In this document: piece after piece, positions 17,837 to 27,105 of the stretch
Layout of the letters: each line of letters starts with the position of its first letter
How positions within the stretch are numbered: the first letter of the stretch is position 1
Assembly: GCA_038114465.1 (NCBI GenBank)
Contig: JAYNQW010000007.1
Coordinates: 1 to 64,000 of the forward strand
From: CALINB01 sp938045325
GTDB lineage: Bacteria; Pseudomonadota; Alphaproteobacteria; Rhodospirillales; CALINB01
Length of the DNA: 64,000 bases
Direction of reading: 5' to 3'
Translations under genes and position numbers: made by a program
Notes under the pieces: model-generated
The model's database searches: none
The model's input: the letters and a program-made list of their open reading frames with translations, nothing else
Told to the model about the DNA's origin: nothing

Positions 17837-18613
17837 ATGAATTTTCTCCAGCCGATCGGACGCGTGTTCCTTAATTTCCTTGCCGCCACCGGCAAGCTGA
17901 GCATGTTTACCGGTTCAGCCTTATTACACTGTGTGCGCCCGCCGTTCTATTTCCGCATCATCGTCCATCAGATGATCGAGATCGGGTATTACTCCCTGCC
18001 CGTCGTTGGCCTGACCGCCATTTTCACCGGTATGATTCTAGCCCTGCAAAGCTACACCGGCTTCGCTCGCTTCTCCGCCGAAGGCGCCATTGCCAATGTC
18101 GTGGTTCTCTCCATTACCCGTGAATTGGGGCCGGTGCTGGCGGGACTGATGATCGCAGGCCGGATTGGTGCCGCCATGTCTGCCGAAATTGGCACCATGC
18201 GCGTGACCGAGCAAATCGACGCCCTGACAACCCTGTCGACCAACCCGATGAAGTATCTCGTCGCGCCGCGCATTATGGCCGGAATCCTCATGTTACCGAT
18301 TGTCGTCTTGATCGCCGATATTATCGGTGTGTTCGGCGGCTATCTGATAGCCGTCTACAAACTTGGATTTAATCCCGCAAATTACCTGAAGAACACCTGG
18401 GACTTTTTAGAGGCCATGGACGTGATCTCAGGCTTGGTCAAGGCCTCCGTTTTCGGCTTTATCGTCACCTTGATGGGCTGTTACCACGGCTACAACTCGA
18501 AAGGCGGCGCCCAAGGTGTCGGCACGGCGACAACGAATGCCGTGGTCTCGGCCTCAATTCTTATTCTCTCCATGGACTATGTCCTGACTGAACTGTTTTT
18601 TGCCGGAAAATAA
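17837..18613 (+). CDS. mlaE: MlaE-type lipid ABC transporter permease
   Basis: Inner-membrane permease of the Mla/Mce lipid transporters that maintain outer-membrane lipid asymmetry. The 258-aa protein has 5-6 membrane segments and the family blocks ALQSYTGFARFSAEGA, ELGPVLAGLMIAGRIGAAM and EIGTMRVTEQIDAL, then NPMKYLVAPRIMAG. It starts 5 bp after alr and its stop shares a base with the mlaF start. No MlaD (MCE) gene follows locally; radA comes next, so the substrate-binding part must be elsewhere. Confidence 0.9.
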   Translation: MNFLQPIGRVFLNFLAATGKLSMFTGSALLHCVRPPFYFRIIVHQMIEIGYYSLPVVGLTAIFTGMILALQSYTGFARFSAEGAIANVVVLSITRELGPVLAGLMIAGRIGAAMSAEIGTMRVTEQIDALTTLSTNPMKYLVAPRIMAGILMLPIVVLIADIIGVFGGYLIAVYKLGFNPANYLKNTWDFLEAMDVISGLVKASVFGFIVTLMGCYHGYNSKGGAQGVGTATTNAVVSASILILSMDYVLTELFFAGK

Positions 18614-19389
18614 TGAACGACGCCCAACCCAAGATCCGTCTTAGCAACGTGCACAAAGCCTTCGGCGCGAAAACGGTCTTGAACGGTGTCGAGCTCGACG
18701 TCAATAAAGGTGAATCCGTTGTCATCATCGGCGGATCCGGCAGCGGCAAATCAGTTACGCTGAAATGCATCCTCGGACTCCTGGAAGCCGATTCAGGCAG
18801 CATTAAAGTCGACGGCGAAGAGATGGCGAATGCAAGCGCTGAAGACCGAGAACGCGTCAATACGAAAATCGGCATGCTCTTTCAGGGCGCCGCCCTTTTC
18901 GACAGCCTTTCCGTTTGGGAAAACGTCGCTTTTGGATTGCTGGCACAAAAAACAGTATCCCGCGTCGAGGCTAAAGATATCGCCATCGCGAAGCTTGCCC
19001 AAGTGGGCTTAAGTGCCGGTGTCGCCGAATTATCGCCGGCTGAGCTGTCTGGCGGCATGCAAAAGCGAGTCGGCCTGGCCCGCGCCATTGCCATTGAACC
19101 GGACATCATTTTTTTCGACGAGCCGACGACCGGCCTCGATCCGATCATGGCGGATGTTATCAATAACCTGATCGTCAAAACGACCCGCGAAGTCGGTGCG
19201 ACCGCCCTCACTATCACCCACGATATGGTCAGCGCGCGTAAGATCGCCAATCGAATCGCCATGCTGTATCAGGGCAAAATTATCTGGTTTGGACCGACTG
19301 AAGAGATCGATCAGTCAAACAATCCCTATGTCGATCAATTTATTCACGGCCGCGCCGAGGGACCCATTAAGATGGGGCTCAGAGCTTAA
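18613..19389 (+). CDS. mlaF: MlaF-type lipid ABC transporter ATP-binding protein
   Basis: ATPase subunit paired with MlaE. The 258-aa protein has Walker A GGSGSGKSVT (about residue 40), Q-loop LFQGAALFDSL, signature LSGGMQKRVGLARAIA, Walker B IIFFDEPTTGLDP, and the H-loop in ITHDMVSARKIANRIAML. The C-terminal KIIWFGPTEEIDQSNNPYVDQFI segment (counted in two parts) is characteristic of the Mla/Ttg2A subfamily. One-base overlap with mlaE. Confidence 0.93.
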   Translation: MNDAQPKIRLSNVHKAFGAKTVLNGVELDVNKGESVVIIGGSGSGKSVTLKCILGLLEADSGSIKVDGEEMANASAEDRERVNTKIGMLFQGAALFDSLSVWENVAFGLLAQKTVSRVEAKDIAIAKLAQVGLSAGVAELSPAELSGGMQKRVGLARAIAIEPDIIFFDEPTTGLDPIMADVINNLIVKTTREVGATALTITHDMVSARKIANRIAMLYQGKIIWFGPTEEIDQSNNPYVDQFIHGRAEGPIKMGLRA

Positions 19390-19412
19390 ACGGCCCCGAA
19401 AGGAAGACGTCA

Positions 19413-20846
19413 TTGGCACGCAGCAAAACGATTTTCATTTGCCAAGACTGCGGCGCAAGCTTTCCGAAATGGAGCGGCCAATGCGAGGCCTGCAGCGCAT
19501 GGAATACGCTCATTGAAGAAACCCCGGCCGAATCCGCCCCGAAGGGACTGGGCGCTAAAAAAGGCCGAACGATACAGTTCGTCGGACTCGACGGCAGCGG
19601 TGAAGAAGCCCCCCGGCGCACCACCGGCATCGGCGAATTTGACCGGGTGTGCGGCGGCGGCCTGGTTGCCGGGTCCGCGATTCTCGTCGGCGGGGATCCG
19701 GGCATCGGGAAATCAACGGTCCTGTTACAGGCCTGCGCGGCATTATCAAAACATGCGCGATGCGCCTACATCACCGGCGAGGAAAGCATTGAGCAGCTTC
19801 GCCTGCGCGCCCGCCGGCTTGGCGTGCAGGATTCGAACGTAGACCTAGCGGCTGCAACATCTGTACGGGATATTGTCGCAACCTTAGATGATGTCAAAGG
19901 CCCGGACGTGGTTGTGATCGACTCGATCCAAACCATGTATCTCGACAATCTCGACTCCGCCCCCGGTACCGTCACTCAGGTCCGCACCACGGCTCAGGAA
20001 CTGATCCGGCTCGCCAAGCGGCGCAACTTTACGGTCATCCTCGTCGGCCACGTCACCAAGGAAGGCCAGATCGCAGGCCCCCGGGTGCTTGAACACATGG
20101 TCGACACGGTTCTCTATTTCGAGGGCGAACGCAGCCATCAATTTAGAATCCTCCGTTCGGTTAAAAACCGCTTCGGCCCAGCCAACGAAATCGGCGTGTT
20201 CGAGATGATGGACACGGGCTTGGCGGAAGTGAAAAACCCATCGGCGTTGTTCCTGTCCGAACATGACGATGATATCGCCGGCGCCGTGGTCTTTGCCGGT
20301 ATGGAAGGCACCCGGCCGATGTTGGTGGAAATCCAGACCCTTATCGCGCCCTCGGCCCTCGGTACGCCGCGGCGCGCCGTCATCGGCTGGGATAGCGGCC
20401 GCCTCGCCATGATATTAGCGGTTCTGGAAACCCGCTGTGGCCTCGCCTTTGCCGGACAAGACGTCTATTTGAATGTCGCCGGGGGCTTTCGCATCACCGA
20501 ACCGGCTGCCGACCTTGCCGTCGCTGCCGCCTTGGTCTCCGCCGCAACGGGCAGACCGGTCCCGGCCAATACCATTGTATTCGGTGAAGTCGGCCTCTCG
20601 GGCGAAGTCCGCTCGGTTGCCCACCGGGAGGCCCGGATCAAGGAAGCCACCAAGCTGGGCTTCACCCAGGCGCTCGGCCCCCATCAACGACGGCAAAATG
20701 ATAAAAAAAGCACAAAAAAACCGGCGGCGGATGGTATAGAGACGCAAGCCATCAGCCAATTATCCGAACTCATGACTTTCTTTAATATCACCGCCCCCCT
20801 CGAGACCGCGAACGACCATCAAGGAAAACGTGTCCAACATGGATAG
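19413..20846 (+). CDS. radA: DNA repair protein RadA
   Basis: ATP-dependent branch-migration helicase in recombinational repair. The 477-aa protein has a C4 zinc finger (CQDCGASFPKWSGQCEAC, residues 10-27), Walker A GGDPGIGKSTV (about residue 93), the RadA-specific KNRFG motif in RSVKNRFGPANEIGVFEM, and a C-terminal Lon-like domain (VYLNVAGGFRITEPAADL). The start is TTG 19413 behind AAAGGAAG, giving the canonical MARSKTIFICQDCG. The 3' end overlaps the first possible cvpA start. Confidence 0.95.
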   Translation: MARSKTIFICQDCGASFPKWSGQCEACSAWNTLIEETPAESAPKGLGAKKGRTIQFVGLDGSGEEAPRRTTGIGEFDRVCGGGLVAGSAILVGGDPGIGKSTVLLQACAALSKHARCAYITGEESIEQLRLRARRLGVQDSNVDLAAATSVRDIVATLDDVKGPDVVVIDSIQTMYLDNLDSAPGTVTQVRTTAQELIRLAKRRNFTVILVGHVTKEGQIAGPRVLEHMVDTVLYFEGERSHQFRILRSVKNRFGPANEIGVFEMMDTGLAEVKNPSALFLSEHDDDIAGAVVFAGMEGTRPMLVEIQTLIAPSALGTPRRAVIGWDSGRLAMILAVLETRCGLAFAGQDVYLNVAGGFRITEPAADLAVAAALVSAATGRPVPANTIVFGEVGLSGEVRSVAHREARIKEATKLGFTQALGPHQRRQNDKKSTKKPAADGIETQAISQLSELMTFFNITAPLETANDHQGKRVQHG

Positions 20847-21507
20847 CTTGCCCGTTAACGCAACCGATCTGGTCATTTTTGTGGTCTTGCTCATCTCCGC
20901 CTTGCTCGCCTTCGCGCGCGGTTTCGTCCACGAGCTTTTATCAATAGTCGGCTGGATCGGCGCCATCTTTGCGACGATTTACGGCTATCCTTATCTCAAA
21001 CCATTTGCCCGCGATCTCATTGCCTGGAAAATCGTTGCTGATATCACCGCCGGTGCGGTGATTTTTATTGTCAGCCTCATCGTCCTTTCCGTCATCACCA
21101 GTACCATTTCAAAACAAGTGCGTACCAGCGCCTTAAACGCATTGGACCGGGCCTTGGGATTTTTATTCGGCATCCTGCGCGGTGCCGTAGTGGTATGCCT
21201 AGTCTATATCGGTATCGAGTGGATGTGGCCGCCGAAGGATCAGCCGAATTGGTTGCGCAGCGCACGGACCATCACACTGGTTGAAAATGGTGCGGCGTTA
21301 TTGAAATCTTTTGTTCCTCAATCCACCCGGGATAAAAGCAAGAAAGCCGCCCAGGACGCCGAACAAAAAATTCGCAAGAAGATCAATGAACGCATATATA
21401 AGGAGATGGTTTCACCGTCGCCAAAAAAGACATCCGAACCATTGCCGGAAGGTTACGGCAGCAAAGAACGCCGTGACATGAACCGGCTGATCGAGGGCAG
21501 CCAATGA
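20830..21507 (+). CDS. cvpA: CvpA family membrane protein
   Basis: Colicin V production-type protein, an inner-membrane protein often next to purF. About 220 aa with four hydrophobic segments in the first 130 residues (LVIFVVLLISALLAFARGF, LLSIVGWIGAIFATIYGY and two more), the conserved RGFVHELLS, and DRALGFLFGILRGAVVV. A charged cytoplasmic tail follows. GTG 20830 sits 5 bp after AAGGA and ATG 20839 three codons on; I keep the first because of the spacing. It overlaps purF by 4 bp (ATGA). Confidence 0.88.
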   Translation: MSNMDSLPVNATDLVIFVVLLISALLAFARGFVHELLSIVGWIGAIFATIYGYPYLKPFARDLIAWKIVADITAGAVIFIVSLIVLSVITSTISKQVRTSALNALDRALGFLFGILRGAVVVCLVYIGIEWMWPPKDQPNWLRSARTITLVENGAALLKSFVPQSTRDKSKKAAQDAEQKIRKKINERIYKEMVSPSPKKTSEPLPEGYGSKERRDMNRLIEGSQ

Positions 21508-22964
21508 CATCAAGGCTTGATGATCTGATCAATCAAGACAGACTCCATGAAGAATGCGGCGTGTTCGGCGTGTTCGGTCATGAAGAAGCCGCCGCCTTGA
21601 CGGCCCTCGGACTCCACGCCTTACAGCACCGCGGCCAGGAAGCCGCCGGCATCGTCTCGTTCGACGGTGAACATTTCCATAGCCACCGCGCCTTGGGTTT
21701 GATCGGCGACAACTTCAATTCCGAAGACGTGATCAAACCACTCAAAGGCTCGCTTGCCGTCGGCCATACCCGGTATTCGACGGCAGGCGAAACCGTGCTG
21801 CGTAATGTCCAACCCTTATTTGCTGATTTTCAGTTCGGCGGGCTTGCGATTGCCCACAACGGAAACCTCACAAATGCTTATCGCATTCGCCGCGATCTGG
21901 TGCGCCGCGGTTGCATTTTCCAATCGACCAGCGATACCGAAATCATTGTTCATCTCATCGCCATTTCACTCGGTCACCGAGTCGTCGACCGTGTGACCGA
22001 TGCCTTGCGCCAAGTTGATGGTGCTTATTCCTTGGTTTGCATTACCCAGAAAAAACTCATAGGCCTGCGCGACCCCTACGGCGTTCGCCCTCTCGTCCTT
22101 GGACGGCTCGATGGCGCATATATTTTGGCTTCCGAGACTTGCGCCCTCGACATCATCGGCGCCACCTTTGAGCGGGATATCGAACCAGGCGAACTCGTCG
22201 TTATTGATGCCGACGGCCTGCATTCCCTTAAACCGTTTCCCACGGCACCAAGCCGGTTTTGTGTTTTCGAATATATTTATTTCGCCCGCCCCGACAGCGT
22301 TATGGAAGGCAAAAACGTTTACGACGTGCGCAAGCGCATCGGTATGGAGCTGGCCCGCGAAACACCCGTCGAAGCGGATTACATCGTGCCGGTGCCTGAC
22401 TCAGGCGTACCGGCGGCCATCGGCTACGCCCAGGAATCCGGCATCCCATTTGAGCTTGGGATTATCCGCAACCATTATGTCGGACGCACCTTTATCGAGC
22501 CGACGGATAACATCCGCCACTTAGGCGTTAAATTAAAACATAATGCCAATTTGGCTTTTCTCGCCGGCAAGCGAGTCGTGCTGATTGATGATTCCGTCGT
22601 TCGGGGCACAACGTCCGTTAAGATTGTCGAGATGGTGCGAGCTGCGGGCGCAACAGAAATTCACATGCGCATTTCAAGCCCACCGGTCACCGACTCATGC
22701 TTTTACGGTATCGATACCCCCTCGCAGGACGAACTATTGGCCTTCAACTACACCCTTGAGGAGATGACCCGGCATATCGGCGTCGACAGCCTCGCCTTTA
22801 TTTCAGACGACGGACTTTACCGGGCCGTTTGCGGCGAAAACCGTAACGAAGGTGATCCGCAATATTGCGACGCCTGCTTTACCAGTAACTATCCAATTCG
22901 CCTGACCGACCAGGAAGACGGCCTTGCGCCGCGGCAATTGTCCTTACTGGCCGAACCGGACTAG
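21504..22964 (+). CDS. purF: Amidophosphoribosyltransferase
   Basis: First committed step of purine synthesis: PRPP + glutamine to phosphoribosylamine. The 486-aa protein has a short propeptide before the N-terminal nucleophile Cys in HEECGVFGVFGHEEA (about residue 18). Glutaminase features are LQHRGQEAAGI, GHTRYSTAG and AHNGNLTNA. The PRPP loop is VVLIDDSVVRGTTS (about 370). C-terminal CDACFTSNYPIRL also fits. Coupled to cvpA by a 4-bp overlap. Confidence 0.96.
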   Translation: MTSRLDDLINQDRLHEECGVFGVFGHEEAAALTALGLHALQHRGQEAAGIVSFDGEHFHSHRALGLIGDNFNSEDVIKPLKGSLAVGHTRYSTAGETVLRNVQPLFADFQFGGLAIAHNGNLTNAYRIRRDLVRRGCIFQSTSDTEIIVHLIAISLGHRVVDRVTDALRQVDGAYSLVCITQKKLIGLRDPYGVRPLVLGRLDGAYILASETCALDIIGATFERDIEPGELVVIDADGLHSLKPFPTAPSRFCVFEYIYFARPDSVMEGKNVYDVRKRIGMELARETPVEADYIVPVPDSGVPAAIGYAQESGIPFELGIIRNHYVGRTFIEPTDNIRHLGVKLKHNANLAFLAGKRVVLIDDSVVRGTTSVKIVEMVRAAGATEIHMRISSPPVTDSCFYGIDTPSQDELLAFNYTLEEMTRHIGVDSLAFISDDGLYRAVCGENRNEGDPQYCDACFTSNYPIRLTDQEDGLAPRQLSLLAEPD

Positions 22965-22975
22965 CCGGTAATTTT

Positions 22976-23698
22976 ATGACGGACGAAAAACGCCTTTCTG
23001 GCCGCATTGCGCTCGTCACCGGCGCTTCCCGGGGTATTGGCCGCGCCGTCGCCAAACGGTTCGCTGAAGAAGGCGCGCACGTCATCATCAATGCCCGCAC
23101 GCAAGGAGCCTTAGAAGAGCTGGATGATGAAATCCAAGCCATCGGCGGCCAAGCAACATTGGTACCAGGCGACCTCACCGATTTCGATATGATCGATCAA
23201 ATGGGCCGGGCCGTGTTCGAGCGTTGGAAAAAACTCGATATCCTTGTCGGCAATGCCGGTGTTCTCGGTACCCTCTCGCCAATTCCCCATATCGACCCGA
23301 AAACCTGGGATCAGGTCATGGCCGTCAATGTTACCGTCAATTACCGGCTGATACGCAGTTTCGATCCGCTGTTACGCGCCTCCGATGCGGGCCGCACTAT
23401 CTTTGTCTCCTCCGGTGTTGCCAGCAAGCCACGTGCTTATTGGGGTGTTTACGCGGTTAGCAAGGCCGCCCTTGAAACCATGGCGCGGATTTATGCCGAA
23501 GAAGTGAAATCGTCGAATTTACGCGTTAACATTATCAACCCGGGCGCGACCCGAACCGGCATGCGGGCCGAAGCCATGCCCGGGGAAGACCCGGAAATAC
23601 TAAAAACGCCGGAAAGTATCACCGGGCTTTTTGTTGACCTTGCCGCGCCCAGTTGCCAAAAACACGGCGAGATATTTGATGCCAAAGCGGATGCATAA
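22976..23698 (+). CDS. SDR family oxidoreductase (purF-associated)
   Basis: NAD(P)-dependent short-chain dehydrogenase, 240 aa, substrate unknown. It has a complete cofactor motif (VTGASRGIGRAVA), GNAGVLG in place of NNAG, catalytic Ser in IFVSSGVAS, and intact YAVSKAAL (Tyr/Lys). NPGATRTGMRAEAMPG follows. It starts 11 bp after purF, an adjacency often seen in Alphaproteobacteria. The C-terminus is short and ends at GEIFDAKADA without the usual VDGG motif. Confidence 0.88.
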   Translation: MTDEKRLSGRIALVTGASRGIGRAVAKRFAEEGAHVIINARTQGALEELDDEIQAIGGQATLVPGDLTDFDMIDQMGRAVFERWKKLDILVGNAGVLGTLSPIPHIDPKTWDQVMAVNVTVNYRLIRSFDPLLRASDAGRTIFVSSGVASKPRAYWGVYAVSKAALETMARIYAEEVKSSNLRVNIINPGATRTGMRAEAMPGEDPEILKTPESITGLFVDLAAPSCQKHGEIFDAKADA

Positions 23699-23728
23699 TC
23701 AACGCAGAACCAAACTTTAAGGACAATC

Positions 23729-24859
23729 ATGACGAAAACCGAACAAGACCCCCGCCTTTTAACCCCCGGCCCACTGACGACGACGGCACGAACCAAGGAA
23801 GCCATGCTGCACGACTGGGGATCACGCGACCAAAAATTCATCAATATCAACAAGCGGGTCCGTGAACGGTTATTGGAAATCGCCGGCGTTTCGGACACGC
23901 ACGAATGCGTCCCCATGCAGGGCAGCGGCACGTTCGTCGTCGAGGCAACTCTCGGCACGCTTCTGTCCCGGGACGGCAAAACCCTCGTCGTAATCAATGG
24001 CGCCTACGGAACGCGCATGACCCACATGCTCGATAAAATGGGCCGCAGCTATGTGACTTATGAAACGGCGGAGAACGAACCGCCTAATCCGGACGACATT
24101 GATAAACTGCTGACCGACGACGATGCCATCGATTTCGTGACCATCGTTCATTGTGAAACCACCGCCGGCATTCTCAATCCGATTGAAGCGGTCGCGCAGG
24201 TCATTGCCAAACACAAGCGCAACCTGATTATCGATTCCATGAGCGCATTCGGTGCTATACCCCTCGATCCCGCACAAACGCCTTATGCCGCAATCGTCTT
24301 TTCCGCCAACAAATGTTTTGAAGGCGTACCCGGTTTGGGCTTTTCCATCATTCGCCGCGACATCTTGGAAGGAGCCGCGGGCAACGCGCATTCCCTCAGC
24401 CTCGATCTGCACGATCAGTGGAAAGCCCTCGAAGCGGGCGGACAATACCGGTTCACGCCGCCGGTTCAGGTCATTTGCGCATTCGAACAGGCCTTAGATC
24501 AATTCGACGCGGAAGGCGGCGTCGCCGGGCGCAACAAGCGCTACGCCGACAACTGCCGCATCCTGCTCGACGGCCTGCGCGAGATGGGCTTTAAGACCTT
24601 GCTGTCGGATAACCTGCAGGCGCCGATCATCGTTTCGGTTCATATGCCGGCCGATCCGAAGTTCATCTTCAAGGATTTTTACGACGCAATGGAAAAGAAA
24701 GGCTTTGTTTTGTACCCAGGCAAACTCACCATTGCCGACACCTTTCGTGTGGGATGCATCGGCGCGCTCGATGAAAACGATATGAACGCTGCCCTCAGTG
24801 CCATGCGTCAAACTTTGAAGGATATGGGCGTCAAAAGCGGTGCGCCTGCACGTGTGTAG
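23729..24859 (+). CDS. phnW: 2-aminoethylphosphonate--pyruvate transaminase-like aminotransferase
   Basis: PLP-dependent class V aminotransferase. The N-terminal RLLTPGPLTTTARTKEAML and the DWGSRDQKF block match the PhnW family, which converts 2-aminoethylphosphonate and pyruvate to phosphonoacetaldehyde and alanine. PLP Lys lies in FSANKCFEGVPGLGFSI (about residue 197). HCETTAGILNPIEAV and DSMSAFGAIPLD also fit. 376 aa, normal length. No phnX, phnY/phnA, phosphonate transporter or regulator is in the window, so the downstream half must be encoded elsewhere, or the substrate is a related amino acid. It starts 30 bp after the SDR stop. Confidence 0.82.
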   Translation: MTKTEQDPRLLTPGPLTTTARTKEAMLHDWGSRDQKFININKRVRERLLEIAGVSDTHECVPMQGSGTFVVEATLGTLLSRDGKTLVVINGAYGTRMTHMLDKMGRSYVTYETAENEPPNPDDIDKLLTDDDAIDFVTIVHCETTAGILNPIEAVAQVIAKHKRNLIIDSMSAFGAIPLDPAQTPYAAIVFSANKCFEGVPGLGFSIIRRDILEGAAGNAHSLSLDLHDQWKALEAGGQYRFTPPVQVICAFEQALDQFDAEGGVAGRNKRYADNCRILLDGLREMGFKTLLSDNLQAPIIVSVHMPADPKFIFKDFYDAMEKKGFVLYPGKLTIADTFRVGCIGALDENDMNAALSAMRQTLKDMGVKSGAPARV

Positions 24860-24919
24860 ATTAAATTTCCATGAATTGCATCTCAATAACACCCGATCAT
24901 TATTTGGCGGTTGAATGAA

Positions 24920-25639
24920 ATGACGTTTCGTCGTCGCCTTACATATTTTGCACATTTATTTAAAGCTGTATTCAAACAGCATCATCTAAAATTACGCCCT
25001 CTACTCATGAGGCTTATTCCGAACAATAGCGTCGTCATTGATGTCGGAGGGCACGCCGGTCAGTTCGCAAAATTATTTACTCATATTGTAAAACAAGGCC
25101 ATGCATTTACATTTGAACCCGGCCAATACGCACTTTCCATCTTACGATATGCCATTAAATTTAATTTCATAAATAATGTAACCATCACACCGCTCGGTTT
25201 GTCCGATAAATGCGAGTCGCAGCCCCTTGTTGTTCCCATTAAAAGCTCAGGTGTTGTTAGGTTTGGCCTTAGTAGTTTTGGAAAAACAGAGAATGATCAA
25301 GCTTGTGAACAAGATATCGTGAACACGACGACACTGGACGACTTTTGCTCCAAACAAAAATTAGACCGGATTGATTTTATTAAAGCGGATATCGAAGGGT
25401 GGGAACTTCGCATGCTAGAAGGCGGACGCCAATGCTTGTCGAAATATCGCCCTGCCCTCATGATTGAGGTCTCTGAACAGCACTTAAATCGGGCTGGTGA
25501 TTCAGTTCATAAGCTATGGGAGTTCATGCAAACTCTAAATTACAAACCGCATATAACAAATTCAGATTGTAGTAAATTCAATATGCTCGCAAAACCCCAA
25601 GAGGGAGATATATTTTGGCTGCCGGCTGAGACCCTCTAA
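24920..25639 (+). CDS. FkbM family methyltransferase
   Basis: SAM-dependent O-methyltransferase-like protein of the FkbM family, 239 aa from ATG 24920 (a TTG three codons upstream is possible). Motif I is VVIDVGGHAGQFAKLF (about residue 34). FEPGQYALSIL, TTTLDDFC and the strongly diagnostic IDFIKADIEGWELRMLEGG follow. Substrate unknown; homologues modify glycans and secondary metabolites. Codon use is visibly richer in A+T than in phnW or purF upstream, and the gene stands alone, consistent with horizontal acquisition. Confidence 0.85.
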   Translation: MTFRRRLTYFAHLFKAVFKQHHLKLRPLLMRLIPNNSVVIDVGGHAGQFAKLFTHIVKQGHAFTFEPGQYALSILRYAIKFNFINNVTITPLGLSDKCESQPLVVPIKSSGVVRFGLSSFGKTENDQACEQDIVNTTTLDDFCSKQKLDRIDFIKADIEGWELRMLEGGRQCLSKYRPALMIEVSEQHLNRAGDSVHKLWEFMQTLNYKPHITNSDCSKFNMLAKPQEGDIFWLPAETL

Positions 25640-25751
25640 CAGCATTGAACAATGCGCATGAATATCATGACAATCGATAATTTTCTCCCCTTTGGGCCCA
25701 TAGTAGTCACCTCGCATAGAATTACGATCTGAAGCAGTTGTAATTAGTAGG

Positions 25752-27041
25752 TTATTTATTACCCACTAACGCCCTGACATCGTGTCCCGTTGGGGCCTCG
25801 TGAGCGCGAAGTTCGAATTCAGGCAATATCGCAAAGACATGATCAAAGATATCCGATTGGATGTTTTCGTATTCGACCCAATCGGTCGTGTTTGTAAAAG
25901 CATAAATTTCGATGGGGATTCCTTCGGCGGACGGATCGAGTTGCCGGACGATGAGCGTCAAGTTTTGGTGAATTTTCGGGTGTGCCTTTAAATAGGAAAC
26001 AAGATAGGCGCGGAATGTTCCGATGTTCGTCAATCTGCGGCCATTCAACCCGATTACCGCATCTGATTTTGTCTCTGCTTTATCTTCTTCGATCTCCTTC
26101 AATTTTCCTGCCAGGTAAGCACCCAATAAATGAGCCTTTTTCAACCGTTGCAACAGCTGGTCGTCTAAAAACCGGACACTATTGGCTTCCAATAGAATGC
26201 TGCGTTTAATCCGCCGACCGCCGGTCTCTGTCATGCCCCGCCAATTCTTAAATGAATCGGAAATTAGCGCGTAGGTCGGTATTGTCGTAATTGTTTTGTC
26301 CCAGTTACGAACTTTGACTGTTGTCAGAGCAATTTCAATAACGTCACCGTCTGCACCGTATTTCGGCATCTCCAGCCAGTCTCCGACAGACAGCATTTGA
26401 TTTGCGGATAGCTGAATACCCGCAACCAATCCGAGAATGGGGTCTTTAAAGACCAACAACAACACCGCCGAGATAGCGCCAAGACCGCTTAATAAAATAA
26501 TCGGCGATTTGCCCATCAAGGCGGAAATGGCGAGTAAACCGATAAAAATAGAGGCGATTAGCTTAATCGTTTGAAGCAAACCGCGGAGTGGAAATTGTAT
26601 GCGATGGGCTCGCTTCGACATCATCCTCTGAAATGCATTGAGAAATGAAAAGAATGCGAGGAGGCAGAACAGCAGAATCCATTGTTCCGCTACGGTTTCG
26701 ATGAGCCGCCGCAGAAAGTGAAAATCATCCAACCAAAGGCCAATTTGTGTATGAACAACGGCACCTTGGAATACATATGAAATTCGTTGAAATAACCGGC
26801 CCGACAGGAGTTCGCCCGACCATTGTTGCTCTCGGTTGCCAAAAAAACGCTCAAGCAAGGGGCGCAAAAAACCGTGCAGAAAGAAGTGTAAGGCGATCGC
26901 AAAAAGGGCAATCCACAGCAAGACAATGCCATCAAATACGATATCGGATACACCGGGCACATGGGTCTCAAGCCACGATAATAGAAATTCTTTGAATTCG
27001 CCGTGTAGTGTTTTCACACTTTTTATTTTGCTGTCGCTCAT
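25752..27041 (-). CDS. YbdG-type mechanosensitive ion channel (MscS family)
   Basis: Inner-membrane channel protecting against osmotic downshock. 429 aa with five N-terminal membrane segments and an MscS pore region (ILLSGLGAISAVLLLVFKDPILGLVAGIQLSANQML). The beta domain has VGDWLEMPKYGADGDVIEI, TTVKVRNWDKTITTIP and WRGMTETGGRRIKRSI, close to E. coli YbdG in both sequence and length. I start at ATG 27041; a TTG one codon upstream exists. Convergent with the FkbM gene across 112 bp of AT-rich DNA. Confidence 0.9.
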   Translation of the reverse strand: MSDSKIKSVKTLHGEFKEFLLSWLETHVPGVSDIVFDGIVLLWIALFAIALHFFLHGFLRPLLERFFGNREQQWSGELLSGRLFQRISYVFQGAVVHTQIGLWLDDFHFLRRLIETVAEQWILLFCLLAFFSFLNAFQRMMSKRAHRIQFPLRGLLQTIKLIASIFIGLLAISALMGKSPIILLSGLGAISAVLLLVFKDPILGLVAGIQLSANQMLSVGDWLEMPKYGADGDVIEIALTTVKVRNWDKTITTIPTYALISDSFKNWRGMTETGGRRIKRSILLEANSVRFLDDQLLQRLKKAHLLGAYLAGKLKEIEEDKAETKSDAVIGLNGRRLTNIGTFRAYLVSYLKAHPKIHQNLTLIVRQLDPSAEGIPIEIYAFTNTTDWVEYENIQSDIFDHVFAILPEFELRAHEAPTGHDVRALVGNK

Positions 27042-27105
27042 CAATTTAGGCCTTTCCAGAAGCAGCCACGATTAAAAAATGTCTCTATAATTCACCTGAA
27101 TGGGA

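Noticed and set aside
25752..27075. Open frames on the plus strand inside the MscS gene
   Set aside because: They are shadows of the minus-strand channel gene; no family motifs or Shine-Dalgarno.
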